Shown here: in pieces, positions 51,362 through 59,376 of the stretch | How the letters are laid out: each line of letters opens with the position of its first letter | Numbering within the stretch: the stretch's first letter is position 1 | Source of the DNA: Actinokineospora alba | Lineage (GTDB): Bacteria; Actinomycetota; Actinomycetes; Mycobacteriales; Pseudonocardiaceae | Assembly (NCBI RefSeq): GCF_004362515.1 | Contig: NZ_SNXU01000001.1 | Span: 5,890,001-5,954,000 of the forward strand | Direction: 5' to 3' | DNA: 64,000 nucleotides | Program-made: the position numbers and the translations under genes | The notes under the pieces: model-generated | The model's input: the letters and a program-made list of their open reading frames with translations, nothing else | The model's database searches: none | What the model was told of the DNA's origin: nothing

Positions 51362-52944
51362 TTGGTCGCTCCCTCGTCGAGCAGGGTGGTGGCGGGGTTG
51401 ACGTAGCCGTCGGCCTTCTCGATGACGCCGTCGGCGCCCTTGCCCTTGTCGGCGGGCCGCTTCATCAGACCGAACGTGCCGTCGGCGATGGCGTTGAGCA
51501 GCCCGTCGTCGACGATCCGGTCCAGCAGGTCGACGGCCTCGCCGAGGACCTGGTGGGCGCGCTTGACGATCAGGCCGTCCGGGGCGGGCCGGAAGTCCTC
51601 GCGGAGGCTGCCCGCCGCGTCGAGGACATAGCGGACGTTGGCAAGGGCGAGGTCGCGGTCGGACAGGAACGGCGTCACGACGGCCTCGGTCATCATCCCG
51701 ACCAACAGGATCGACTGACCGGTGAGCACCCCCGCGAGGTTGAAGAACCCGTCGAGGAGGTAGCCGTTGAAGACGTCGCCGGTCATGTGCTTGGTCGGCG
51801 GCATCCACTTGAGCGGCGCGTCGGGGAACAGTTCCCGGGCGAGCAGCGCGTGGGCGAGTTCGAGGCGGAACGAGTCGGGGACCTTCGGGTTGATCTCGAA
51901 GGCGTGCCCGAGGCCGAGGAGCTCGTCGGGCAGCCCGGCCTCGTGCGCGAAGTGCTCGTTGAGCAGCTGCGAGACGGTGACGGTGTGCGCGGCGTCGACG
52001 GCGTCGGCGGTGGTGAGGTAGTTGTCCTCGCCGGTGTTGATGATGATCCCGGCGCGCGCGTGGACCTGGCGGGAGAACCGCTGGTCGACGAAGGTGCGGA
52101 TCGGGTTGATGTCGCGGAAGAGGATTCCGTACATCGAGTCGTTGAGCATCATGTCGAGCCGTTCCAGGCCCGCGAGCACCGCGATCTCGGGCATGCACAG
52201 GCCGGAGGCGTAGTTGGTGAGCCGCACGTAGCGGCCGACCTCCTTGGACACCTCGTCCAGCGCGGCCCGCATGATGCGGAAGTTCTCCTGGGTGGCGTAG
52301 GTGCCCGCGAACCCGTGGTGGGTGGCGCCTTCGGGCACGTAGTCCAGCAGCGACTGCCCGGTGGAGCGGATGACGGCGATGATGTCGGCGCCGGCGCGGG
52401 CGGCGTTGGCGGCCTGCACGACGTCCTCGTCGATGTCGCCGGTCGCCACGATCAGGTAGATCCAGGGGCGCCGCGGCGGGTCGCCGAGCTTGGTGACGAG
52501 CTTGTCGCGGTTGGCGCGGTTGCGGTCGACCGTGCGCAGGCCCTTGGCGACGGCGACCCGGGCGGCCTTGGCCGCCGAGGTGGCGGCGCGGCCGGTGGGG
52601 ATCGTGAACTGGATCTGCCCGGCGGCGGTGGCCTCGGCCAGTTCGGTAAGGCTGCCGAGGTCGTGTTCGCGCAGCGCGTGGAACACCGGCAGCGTCACGC
52701 CGTGTTCGAGGCCGCAGTGCTCGCGGACGGTGTCGACGACCCGGTTGACCCAGGGCACGTCACCGGCGCGGTGGGTGGTGTCGGCCCCGGTGATCCCGGC
52801 CAGGCGCAGGGTCGCGCGTTCGACGGCGACCGTGGTGTGGGCGCGCGCGAGGTCGATGACCGGCGCGGCGGCCTTGGCGGCCAGGCCGCGCGCGGTGGCG
52901 ACGACCTTGGGGTCAAGGTCCAGCAGGGCCTGAGTCTGGCTCAC
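51358..52944 (-). CDS. kamD: Lysine 5,6-aminomutase alpha subunit
   Basis: 528 residues; the ATG at 52944 overlaps the amidohydrolase stop (ATGA). TIM-barrel subunit with RPWIYLIVATGDIDEDVVQAANAARAGADIIAVIRSTGQSLLDYVPEGATHHGFAGTYATQENFRIMRAALD and MPEIAVLAGLERLDMMLNDSMYGILFRDINPIRTFVDQRFSR, matching the KamD family. Forms the active site with KamE. Confidence 0.93.
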   Translation of the reverse strand: MSQTQALLDLDPKVVATARGLAAKAAAPVIDLARAHTTVAVERATLRLAGITGADTTHRAGDVPWVNRVVDTVREHCGLEHGVTLPVFHALREHDLGSLTELAEATAAGQIQFTIPTGRAATSAAKAARVAVAKGLRTVDRNRANRDKLVTKLGDPPRRPWIYLIVATGDIDEDVVQAANAARAGADIIAVIRSTGQSLLDYVPEGATHHGFAGTYATQENFRIMRAALDEVSKEVGRYVRLTNYASGLCMPEIAVLAGLERLDMMLNDSMYGILFRDINPIRTFVDQRFSRQVHARAGIIINTGEDNYLTTADAVDAAHTVTVSQLLNEHFAHEAGLPDELLGLGHAFEINPKVPDSFRLELAHALLARELFPDAPLKWMPPTKHMTGDVFNGYLLDGFFNLAGVLTGQSILLVGMMTEAVVTPFLSDRDLALANVRYVLDAAGSLREDFRPAPDGLIVKRAHQVLGEAVDLLDRIVDDGLLNAIADGTFGLMKRPADKGKGADGVIEKADGYVNPATTLLDEGATK

Positions 52945-54548
52945 TGGTGGTGCTCCTCGCGGTGGTGGATTGTGCGACCGCGTAGGACGGTGCGCAGACA
53001 GACGGGAAGTTCGGCGCCGGGGTGCAGCGGCGGCAGGGCGGGCACGCGCGAACGCGGGTCCGTCGACCAGCGCTGCACGCGGGAGTCGGGGGTGGCGGTG
53101 ACGAGTTCGGGGGCGTCCCAGATGGCGTAGGTGGCGGGGGCGCCGGGCTGCAGGGTCCCGGTGATCCCGTCGTCGACGCCCGCCGCGCGCCAGCCGCCCT
53201 TGGTGTGGGCGGTGAACGCGGCGCGGGCGGAGAGCCCGTGGCCGTCGGTGCGGTGGTGCACGGCGGCTTGGACGGTGGCCCAGGGGTCAACGCGGGTGAC
53301 GGGGGCGTCGGAGCCCAGGGCGAGGATCACCCCTGCCGCGGCGAGCCGGGAGAACGGGTTGAGCGTGGTGCCGCGCTCGCCGAGCCGCTCGGTGTACATG
53401 CCGTCCGGTCCACCCCAGGCGGCGTCGAACAGGGGCTGCACGGAGGCGACGACACCCCATTGGCCGAGGCGCTCGGCCTGCTCGGCGGTGACCATCTCTA
53501 GGTGTTCGAGGCGGTGCCGGGAGCCGGCGAGGACTTCGCGGCCCACTGTCTTCTCGGCGATCGCGAAGCCGTCGATCACCTCGGCGACGGCGCTGTCGCC
53601 GATGACGTGGAACCCGGCCTGGATGCCCGCCTCGGTGCAGATCCGCAGGTGCTCGGCGATGGCGGGCGCGTCGAGGTAGAGCGCGCCGGTGGTGTCGGGG
53701 GCGTCGGTGTACGGGTGGCACAGGGCGGCGGTGCGGGAGCCGATGGCGCCGTCGACGAACAGGTCGCCCGCCAGGCCGCGCGCGCCGAGCCGGGCGGCGA
53801 GGTCTGCGGTCCCGCGCTCACCCCAGTAGCCGACGACCTCGGGACCGTCGTCGGTGCGGGCGAGGAGGTCGGCGAAGTCGTCGGTGCCCGAGATGTCGGG
53901 ACCGGCGCACTCGTGGACCGACGCGATGCCCATGGACGCCGCGTGGCGCAGGAACGCGGTCTGCGCCTCGGCTCGCTGGGCCGGGGTGATCGCGGCTAGG
54001 GCGGCCCGGCGGACCCGGTGGTGGGCGTCGCGGCTGAGCGGGCCATCCTCGCTGAACCCGTCAGCGCCGCGCGCGTGCTCTAGCAGCGCCGAGGACACCA
54101 GCGCGGAGTGCACGTCGATGCGCGAGAGGTACACGGGCGCGCCCTGCGCGGCGGCGTCGAGTTCGGCGCGCGTGGGGTGTCGCTTTTCGGGCCAGGTCGT
54201 CTCGTCCCACCCGTGCCCCCAGACCAGCGCGGTGCCGGTGCGCTGGACGTGGGCGCGGACGGCGTCGAGACAGTCGGTGAGCGACGCGCACCCGGTCAGG
54301 TCCAGCCCCGTGCGCAGCAGCCCCGCCGAGGTGGCGTGCACGTGGGCGTCGACGAACGCGGGCGCGACGAAACCGCCGTCGAGTTCGACGGTCTCGTCGG
54401 CGCCTTCGTACATCGTGCGGCCGACGGAGTCCTGGCCGAGCCACACCACGACGCCGTCCTCGACGGCCATGGCGGTGGCGTGCGGGTCGGCCGGGGAGTG
54501 GATCTTTCCGCCGGTCAGCAGGGTGGTCCGGGGGTGCGCGGTCGTCAT
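52941..54548 (-). CDS. Amidohydrolase (YtcJ-like) inside the lysine operon
   Basis: 535 residues from ATG 54548. Metal-dependent amidohydrolase with VDAHVHA (His69, His71), ECAGPD, GDLFVDGAIGSRTAAL, GFHVIGDSAVAEVIDGF and SDAPVTRVDPW near the C-terminus, which is the YtcJ group. It starts two bases after the kdd stop and overlaps kamD, so it is translated with the pathway. Kce, which normally cleaves the Kdd product, is not found in this cluster; this gene occupies the slot between kdd and kamD. Possible substrate: a lactam of 5-amino-3-oxohexanoate, but this is speculation. Confidence 0.85.
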   Translation of the reverse strand: MTTAHPRTTLLTGGKIHSPADPHATAMAVEDGVVVWLGQDSVGRTMYEGADETVELDGGFVAPAFVDAHVHATSAGLLRTGLDLTGCASLTDCLDAVRAHVQRTGTALVWGHGWDETTWPEKRHPTRAELDAAAQGAPVYLSRIDVHSALVSSALLEHARGADGFSEDGPLSRDAHHRVRRAALAAITPAQRAEAQTAFLRHAASMGIASVHECAGPDISGTDDFADLLARTDDGPEVVGYWGERGTADLAARLGARGLAGDLFVDGAIGSRTAALCHPYTDAPDTTGALYLDAPAIAEHLRICTEAGIQAGFHVIGDSAVAEVIDGFAIAEKTVGREVLAGSRHRLEHLEMVTAEQAERLGQWGVVASVQPLFDAAWGGPDGMYTERLGERGTTLNPFSRLAAAGVILALGSDAPVTRVDPWATVQAAVHHRTDGHGLSARAAFTAHTKGGWRAAGVDDGITGTLQPGAPATYAIWDAPELVTATPDSRVQRWSTDPRSRVPALPPLHPGAELPVCLRTVLRGRTIHHREEHHQ

Positions 54549-54550
54549 GG

Positions 54551-55588
54551 TCAAGCAGTCTGCCGTTCGCGCGACTCGAACAGGGCGCGCACCCCGGGCT
54601 CGGCGCGCAGCAGGTCGAGGGCGAACTCGGCGTGACCAGGCACGTAGCCGTTGCCGATGAGCATCCGCACGTCCGCGGCAAGCCCTTCGGCGCCGAGCGC
54701 GGCGGCGGCGAACGACGTGGCCATGGAGAAGAAGATGACCGTGCCGCCCTGGGCGGTGGCGAGGACGGCGCCGTGCTCGCAGCCGGGGACGTCGACGCAC
54801 ACCACGGTCACGTCGACGGGGGTGCCGACCGCTTCGGCGACGGCGAGCGGGTCACGGGCGTCGGCGATGACGACCTCGTCGGCCAGGCCCGCCGCACGCA
54901 CGGCCTCGGCTTCGCGCTCGGTCGGGACGAGAGCGACGACGCGGCCCGCACCGGCGCGGCGCGCGGCGACCAGGGACAGCGAGCCGGACTTGCCGCCGCC
55001 GCCGAACACGCAGACCGACGCGCCTTCACCGGCGTCACGGACGACCCGGTCGGTCAAGGCGGGCGCGCCGCAGACGTCGAGCACGGACAGCGCGAGACCG
55101 TCGGGCAGGTCGTCGGGCAGGACCGCGGCGATGGAGCGGCCGAAGAGGACCGCGGTGCCGGTGCACGGGACCTGCTCGCCCTCGCCGTCCCAGCCTGCCA
55201 GGCCGTCGGTGATGCGCAGCGGGGTCAGGGTGAGCGAGACGAGGGTGGCGATCCGGTCGCCGACCTTGAGTCCCAGCGGTGAGTCGGGGCCGACCGCGGC
55301 GACGGTGCCCAGCAGCATGCCGCCGGACCCGGTGACCGGGTTCTGCATCTTGCCGCGCGCCTCGACGATGGCCAGGACGGCGGCGCGGACCGCTTCGCCA
55401 GTGCCGTGTTCTTCCCGGAGTTGCCGGTAGGAGGCGGCGTCGAGGTTGAGCGTCTCGACGGCGACGACGACCTCGTCGGCGCGCGGTGTCGGGTCGGGGT
55501 CGAGCCGTTGTGCCTGCTGGGGCAGCACCCCGGCCGGTTCGAGCACGCGGTGCAGCCCGTAGGGGGACACAGGGCGGGCTTCCGTCAA
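54551..55588 (-). CDS. kdd: L-erythro-3,5-diaminohexanoate dehydrogenase
   Basis: 345 residues from TTG 55588, which has GGAGG five bases upstream; no ATG/GTG close by has a comparable site. Sequence shows LTEARPVSPYGLHRVLEPAGVLPQQAQRLD, MQNPVTGSGGMLLGTVAAVG and the NAD-binding motif VCVFGGGGKSGSLSL, as in Kdd. Oxidises the 3-amino group of 3,5-diaminohexanoate to a ketone with NAD. First gene of the minus-strand lysine operon, divergent from kamA. Confidence 0.88.
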   Translation of the reverse strand: MTEARPVSPYGLHRVLEPAGVLPQQAQRLDPDPTPRADEVVVAVETLNLDAASYRQLREEHGTGEAVRAAVLAIVEARGKMQNPVTGSGGMLLGTVAAVGPDSPLGLKVGDRIATLVSLTLTPLRITDGLAGWDGEGEQVPCTGTAVLFGRSIAAVLPDDLPDGLALSVLDVCGAPALTDRVVRDAGEGASVCVFGGGGKSGSLSLVAARRAGAGRVVALVPTEREAEAVRAAGLADEVVIADARDPLAVAEAVGTPVDVTVVCVDVPGCEHGAVLATAQGGTVIFFSMATSFAAAALGAEGLAADVRMLIGNGYVPGHAEFALDLLRAEPGVRALFESRERQTA

Positions 55589-55597
55589 GGCGACCTC

Positions 55598-55642
55598 CGT
55601 AAGATTTACGTCGTTCGAGTCGTATGGCAGCATATCTTTACG
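55598..55642. promoter_or_regulatory. Divergent kdd-kamA control region
   Basis: The 78-base gap between the two starts contains CGTAA-GAT-TTACG at 55598-55610 (5+5 palindrome) and a second TTTACG at 55637-55642. The two TTTACG copies are 32 bases apart, about three helical turns. A shared regulator is plausible. Confidence 0.35.
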
Positions 55643-55666
55643 CCACCCGAACGGCGAGGAGCACAT

Positions 55667-57112
55667 ATGACTGCCCTGCGTGTTGCAGAGCTGAAGCCGG
55701 AGACCCCGGCGACGACGGTGTCCGACGCGGTCCACCACGCCGGTGAACAGCCTTATGAGTACGTCCGGCGCGAGCTGGTCGAACCGGATTGGCGGCGGTT
55801 CCCAGGCTGGAAGACGGTCACCGAGGCCCAGTGGCGCGACGCCCAGTGGCAGCGGGTGAACTGCGTGAAGAACGCGCTGCAGCTGCGCAAGGTCGTCGGC
55901 GACCTGTTGTCGGAGTCGTTCTACGAGGAACTGGCCGCCGACCAGCAGCAGCTGGCGACGATGTCGATGCTGCTGCCGCCGCAGATGCTCAACACGATGG
56001 CGCCCACGGCGGAGACCACGACGCCGGAGTTCACCGAGGCGTTCTTCGCCGACCCGGTGCGCCGATACATGCTGCCCGTGCGGTCCGACCGCGACCCGCA
56101 GTGGCCGTCGCACCCGCACTCGGAGCGCGACTCGCTGCACGAGGCGGAGATGTGGGTGGTGGAGGGGCTGACCCACCGCTACCCGACGAAGGTCCTCGCG
56201 GAGATGCTCTCGACGTGCCCGCAGTACTGCGGCCACTGCACCCGGATGGACCTGGTCGGCAACTCCACCCCGCAGGTGGAGAAGCACAAGCTGACGTTGA
56301 AGCCGGTCGACCGCTACGACCAGATGATCGACTACCTCAAGCGCACCCCCGGTGTGCGGGACGTGGTCGTCTCCGGCGGCGACGTGGCGAACGTGCCGTG
56401 GAAGCAGCTCGAGCTGTTCCTGATGCGGCTGCTCGACATCGAGACCGTCCGTGACATCCGCCTCGCCACCAAGGCGCTCGCGGGGCTGCCGCAGCACTGG
56501 CTGCAGCCCAGCGTCGTCGAGGGCTTGGAGCGGGTGGCCCGCACGGCGGCCCGGCGCGGGGTGAACCTGGCGATCCACACCCACGTCAACCACGTGCAGT
56601 CGGTGACCCCGCTGGTGGCGGAGGCGGCGCGCACGGCGCTGGAGGTCGGCGTCCGCGACGTCCGCAACCAGGGTGTGCTGATGCGCGGGGTCAACGCGAC
56701 CCCGGAAGCACTGCTGGACCTGTGCTTCGCGCTGCAGGGCGAGGCGAACATCCTGCCGTACTACTTCTACATGTGCGACATGATCCCCAACGCCGAACAC
56801 TGGCGGGTCGCGGTGTGGGAAGCGCAGGAACTGCAGCACGCGATCATGGGCTACCTCCCCGGCTACGCCACCCCGCGGATCATCTGCGACGTGCCGTATG
56901 TGGGTAAGCGCTGGGTCCACCAACTCGCCGAATACGACCGCGAGCTGGGCATCTCGTACTGGACCAAGAACTACCGGGCGGGCACCGAGCGCATGGAGGC
57001 CGAGGAAGCCGCCGCGATCCTCAGCCGCCGCTACCCGTACTACGACCCCATCTCCACCCTCGGCGCCACGGGACAGCAGTTCTGGCGGGACAACCCGGAG
57101 CACCAGGCGTGA
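55667..57112 (+). CDS. kamA: Lysine 2,3-aminomutase (KamA family radical SAM enzyme)
   Basis: 481 residues from ATG 55667 with GAGGAG six bases upstream. The radical SAM cluster motif CxxxCxxC is CPQYCGHC (184-191). Then SGGDVANVP, RDIRLATKALAGLPQHW, HTHVNH and NILPYYFYMCDMI, as in KamA. The PLP-Lys region that reads PGGGGK in the Clostridium enzyme is DVPYVGKRW here: Lys kept, Gly run not. Expected to convert L-lysine to beta-lysine, although another amino acid is possible. Divergent from the kdd operon. Confidence 0.88.
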   Translation: MTALRVAELKPETPATTVSDAVHHAGEQPYEYVRRELVEPDWRRFPGWKTVTEAQWRDAQWQRVNCVKNALQLRKVVGDLLSESFYEELAADQQQLATMSMLLPPQMLNTMAPTAETTTPEFTEAFFADPVRRYMLPVRSDRDPQWPSHPHSERDSLHEAEMWVVEGLTHRYPTKVLAEMLSTCPQYCGHCTRMDLVGNSTPQVEKHKLTLKPVDRYDQMIDYLKRTPGVRDVVVSGGDVANVPWKQLELFLMRLLDIETVRDIRLATKALAGLPQHWLQPSVVEGLERVARTAARRGVNLAIHTHVNHVQSVTPLVAEAARTALEVGVRDVRNQGVLMRGVNATPEALLDLCFALQGEANILPYYFYMCDMIPNAEHWRVAVWEAQELQHAIMGYLPGYATPRIICDVPYVGKRWVHQLAEYDRELGISYWTKNYRAGTERMEAEEAAAILSRRYPYYDPISTLGATGQQFWRDNPEHQA

Positions 57113-57115
57113 GCA

Positions 57116-57154
57116 GGCGCGCCCCGACCAGGTGAGGTCTGGTCGGGGCGCGCC
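57116..57154. terminator. Terminator hairpin after kamA
   Basis: 15-base-pair perfect stem (57116-57130 with 57140-57154), 9-base loop, four bases after the kamA stop. Confidence 0.75.
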
Positions 57155-57161
57155 CCGGGCC

Positions 57162-57174
57162 TAGGCTGATCGCG
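57162..57174 (+). promoter_or_regulatory. Leaderless -10 box
   Basis: TAGGCT at 57162-57167, six bases before GTG 57174, with no ribosome binding site. Confidence 0.45.
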
Positions 57175-57512
57175 TGGAGCTGAGCGAACGCGAGTACTTC
57201 GCCGCCGTGGGAACGCGGCCGGGAATGTATGTGAGCCGTCCGTCCTTCCTGACGCTCAGCGCTTTCGTCACGGGATACGGCGAGTGCGCGGCCCGGCACG
57301 GGGCCGGCGCCCTGGACGGCTGGCGGGAGTGGCTGATCGCCCGCAGCGGCAAGCAGGATTCGCCCTCCATTTGGTGGGCCCTGGTGCTGGACATCGCCTT
57401 CCCCAATGGCTGGACCGATCCATCGGACCTCGGCCCGGCGGACGAAGCCCACGCCGTCGAAGCGTTGTTCGAACTGCTCGACGAGTTCCTGGCCCGCGTG
57501 AACACGGCCTGA
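57174..57512 (+). CDS. Conserved hypothetical protein
   Basis: 112 residues, start MELSEREYFAAVGTRPGMYVSRPSFLTLSAFVTGYG. No membrane segment or known motif. It has the look of small actinobacterial orphan or immunity-type proteins (Trp-rich, acidic), but I cannot assign a family. Probably leaderless. Confidence 0.6.
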   Translation: MELSEREYFAAVGTRPGMYVSRPSFLTLSAFVTGYGECAARHGAGALDGWREWLIARSGKQDSPSIWWALVLDIAFPNGWTDPSDLGPADEAHAVEALFELLDEFLARVNTA

Positions 57513-57643
57513 GCCTGCCGAACGGACCGGGTCAATCGTCGGATGATCCTGCCGCACCTCTTTCGCTTGGCGACCCAGTGCGCAAGACTCGCGCAAACCT
57601 GCCGCCGAATCACGCGGCGAGATGACAAGAAGGAGATCAGGGC

Positions 57644-59080
57644 GTGCTCATCCGTAGAAGTCGGACGCTCGCGGCCACGTTGGTGGCGGCGGCGGCCATG
57701 GGTCTGATCGCGACCGGGGTCTCCCCCGTGACCGCGGCGCCCGTGGCGCAGAGCGCGGACATCGCCGATCAGCTTCGGGCGATCCCCGGGCTGACCGTGG
57801 TGTCCGAATCCGCTACCCCGCCCGCCGGGTACCGGTTCTTCATGCTCACCTACAACCAGCCGGTGGACCACCGCGACCCCTCGGGCCAGCGGTTCGAGCA
57901 GCGGTTCCAGCTGCTGCACAAGGCCACCGACCGGCCGATGATCCTGCACACCACCGGCTACAACATGCCGGCGAACGCGTTCCGCTCCGAGCCGACGCGG
58001 CTCGTCGACGGCAACCAGATCTCGGTGGAGCAGCGGTTCTTCAGCCCGAGCCGCCCGGACCCGGCCGACTGGGACGACCTGAACATCTGGCAGGCCGCCA
58101 CGGATCACCACCGCCTCGTCGACGCGCTCGACGGCGTCTACGCGCAGAAGTGGATCTCCACCGGGGCCAGCAAGGGCGGCATGACCTCGGTCTACCACCG
58201 CCGCTTCTACCCCGGTGACGTCGACGGCGTCGTCGCCTACGTCGCACCGAACGACAAGATGAACCGGCTCGACGGCGCGTACGACAAATTCTTCGACACC
58301 GTCGGCTCCGACGCGGACTGCCGCGCCCGGCTCGACGGCGTGCAGCGGGAGGCGCTGACCAGGCGCCCCGAGATGCTGGAGAAGTACAAGGCGCACGCGG
58401 CGGCCGACGGGATGACCTTCAACCAGGTCTTCGGCGACATCGACAAGGCGTTCGAGATGGTCGTCCTCGACACCGCGTGGGCGTTCTGGCAGTACTCGAA
58501 GCAGGCGGACTGCGCGACGGTGCCCGCGGCGACGGCGACGACCGATGAACTCTACACCTTCATCGACAACGTCAGTGGCTTCTCGTTCTACTCCGACCAG
58601 GGGATCCTCCCCTACGCGCCGTATTTCCGGCAGGCCGCGACCCAGCTCGGCTGGCCGTCGCTGACCTTCGACCACCTCAAGGGCCTGACCAAGTACCCGG
58701 GGCTCTACCAGGCGAACTCGAGCCTGCCCGAGAACCTGCGGGCCCGGCATGACGCGTGGCCGATGCTCGACATCGATTCGTGGGTGCGGACCCGGTCGAG
58801 CGAGATGCTGTTCGTCTACGGCCAGAACGACCCGTGGGGTGCTGAGCCGTTCGTGCCCAGCGGCCGCGACTCGTTCACCTACACCGCGCCGGGCGCCAAC
58901 CACGGGGCGAACATCGCCGCCCTGACCCCGACCGAGCGTGACGCCGCCACCGCGGCACTCCGTCGCTGGGCGGGCATCACGGTCCCGACCATGCAGTCCC
59001 CCCAGTCGGCCGACATCACCGTCCCCGAGGTCACCGACCTCGACCGCGCCGAACCCCGCAACATCCGCCGCCCCCTGTAA
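57644..59080 (+). CDS. Secreted S37-type prolyl tripeptidyl aminopeptidase
   Basis: 478 residues from GTG 57644 with AAGGAGATCAGGGC upstream. Signal peptide 1-32 (ends TAA). Sequence FMLTYNQPVDHRDPSGQRFEQRFQLLHK, the nucleophile motif GASKGGMT, VAYVAPND and the late NDPWGAEP (Asp) and GANHGANIA (His) match the S28/S37 peptidase group, as in Streptomyces PS-10-like tripeptidyl aminopeptidases. Removes tripeptides from protein N-termini outside the cell. Confidence 0.85.
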   Translation: MLIRRSRTLAATLVAAAAMGLIATGVSPVTAAPVAQSADIADQLRAIPGLTVVSESATPPAGYRFFMLTYNQPVDHRDPSGQRFEQRFQLLHKATDRPMILHTTGYNMPANAFRSEPTRLVDGNQISVEQRFFSPSRPDPADWDDLNIWQAATDHHRLVDALDGVYAQKWISTGASKGGMTSVYHRRFYPGDVDGVVAYVAPNDKMNRLDGAYDKFFDTVGSDADCRARLDGVQREALTRRPEMLEKYKAHAAADGMTFNQVFGDIDKAFEMVVLDTAWAFWQYSKQADCATVPAATATTDELYTFIDNVSGFSFYSDQGILPYAPYFRQAATQLGWPSLTFDHLKGLTKYPGLYQANSSLPENLRARHDAWPMLDIDSWVRTRSSEMLFVYGQNDPWGAEPFVPSGRDSFTYTAPGANHGANIAALTPTERDAATAALRRWAGITVPTMQSPQSADITVPEVTDLDRAEPRNIRRPL

Positions 59081-59097
59081 CCCCAACACAAGAACGT

Positions 59098-59130
59098 GCC
59101 CCGGCAGGAACATGCCGGGGCTCGTTTTTT
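59098..59130 (+). terminator. Intrinsic terminator after the S37 peptidase
   Basis: GCCCCGGCA (59098-59106) pairs with 59113-59121, loop of six, followed by a run of six T at 59125-59130. Confidence 0.9.
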
Positions 59131-59147
59131 GCACCCTGACCAACCAC

Positions 59148-59249
59148 GCTCGGTCGCGGTGACGTTTCGGGAGTCCCGCACGAACACGCCATCGAAGTTG
59201 GCAGTGTTCGTGCGGGACTCCCGAAACGTCACCATCAAAGCGACCGAGC
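59148..59249. repeat. Long palindrome, 30-bp perfect arms plus outer 10-bp arms
   Basis: Inner arms 59158-59187 and 59204-59233 are a perfect 30-base inverted repeat with a 16-base loop (itself able to pair GCCA/TGGC). Outer arms GCTCGGTCGC (59148-59157) and GCGACCGAGC (59240-59249) also match, leaving six bases (ATCAAA) unpaired on the right only. Confidence 0.88.
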
Positions 59250-59349
59250 CGCGCCGGCGGGCCGGCGCCATGCCACAGCGACCGAGCCGCGCCGCCGGAG
59301 GCGGCGCCATGTCACAGCGACCGAGCCGCGCCGCCGGAGGCGGTGCCAA
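59239..59349 (+). repeat. Three tandem 38-39-bp repeats, each able to form a hairpin
   Basis: Units begin at 59239, 59277 and 59316, each with AGCGACCGAGCCGCGCC. Units 2 and 3 contain GCGCCGCC-GGA-GGCGG(C/T)GC, an 8-base-pair hairpin; unit 1 has a variant. The first unit starts inside the right outer arm of the palindrome. The 59081-59376 gap holds these repeats and the terminator only. Confidence 0.85.
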
Positions 59350-59376
59350 AAATAGAGCCCACTAGGGTTCTGCGGC

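Noticed and set aside
59239..59349. CRISPR-like array
   Set aside because: The three units are contiguous, with no unique spacers and no cas genes; they are plain tandem repeats.
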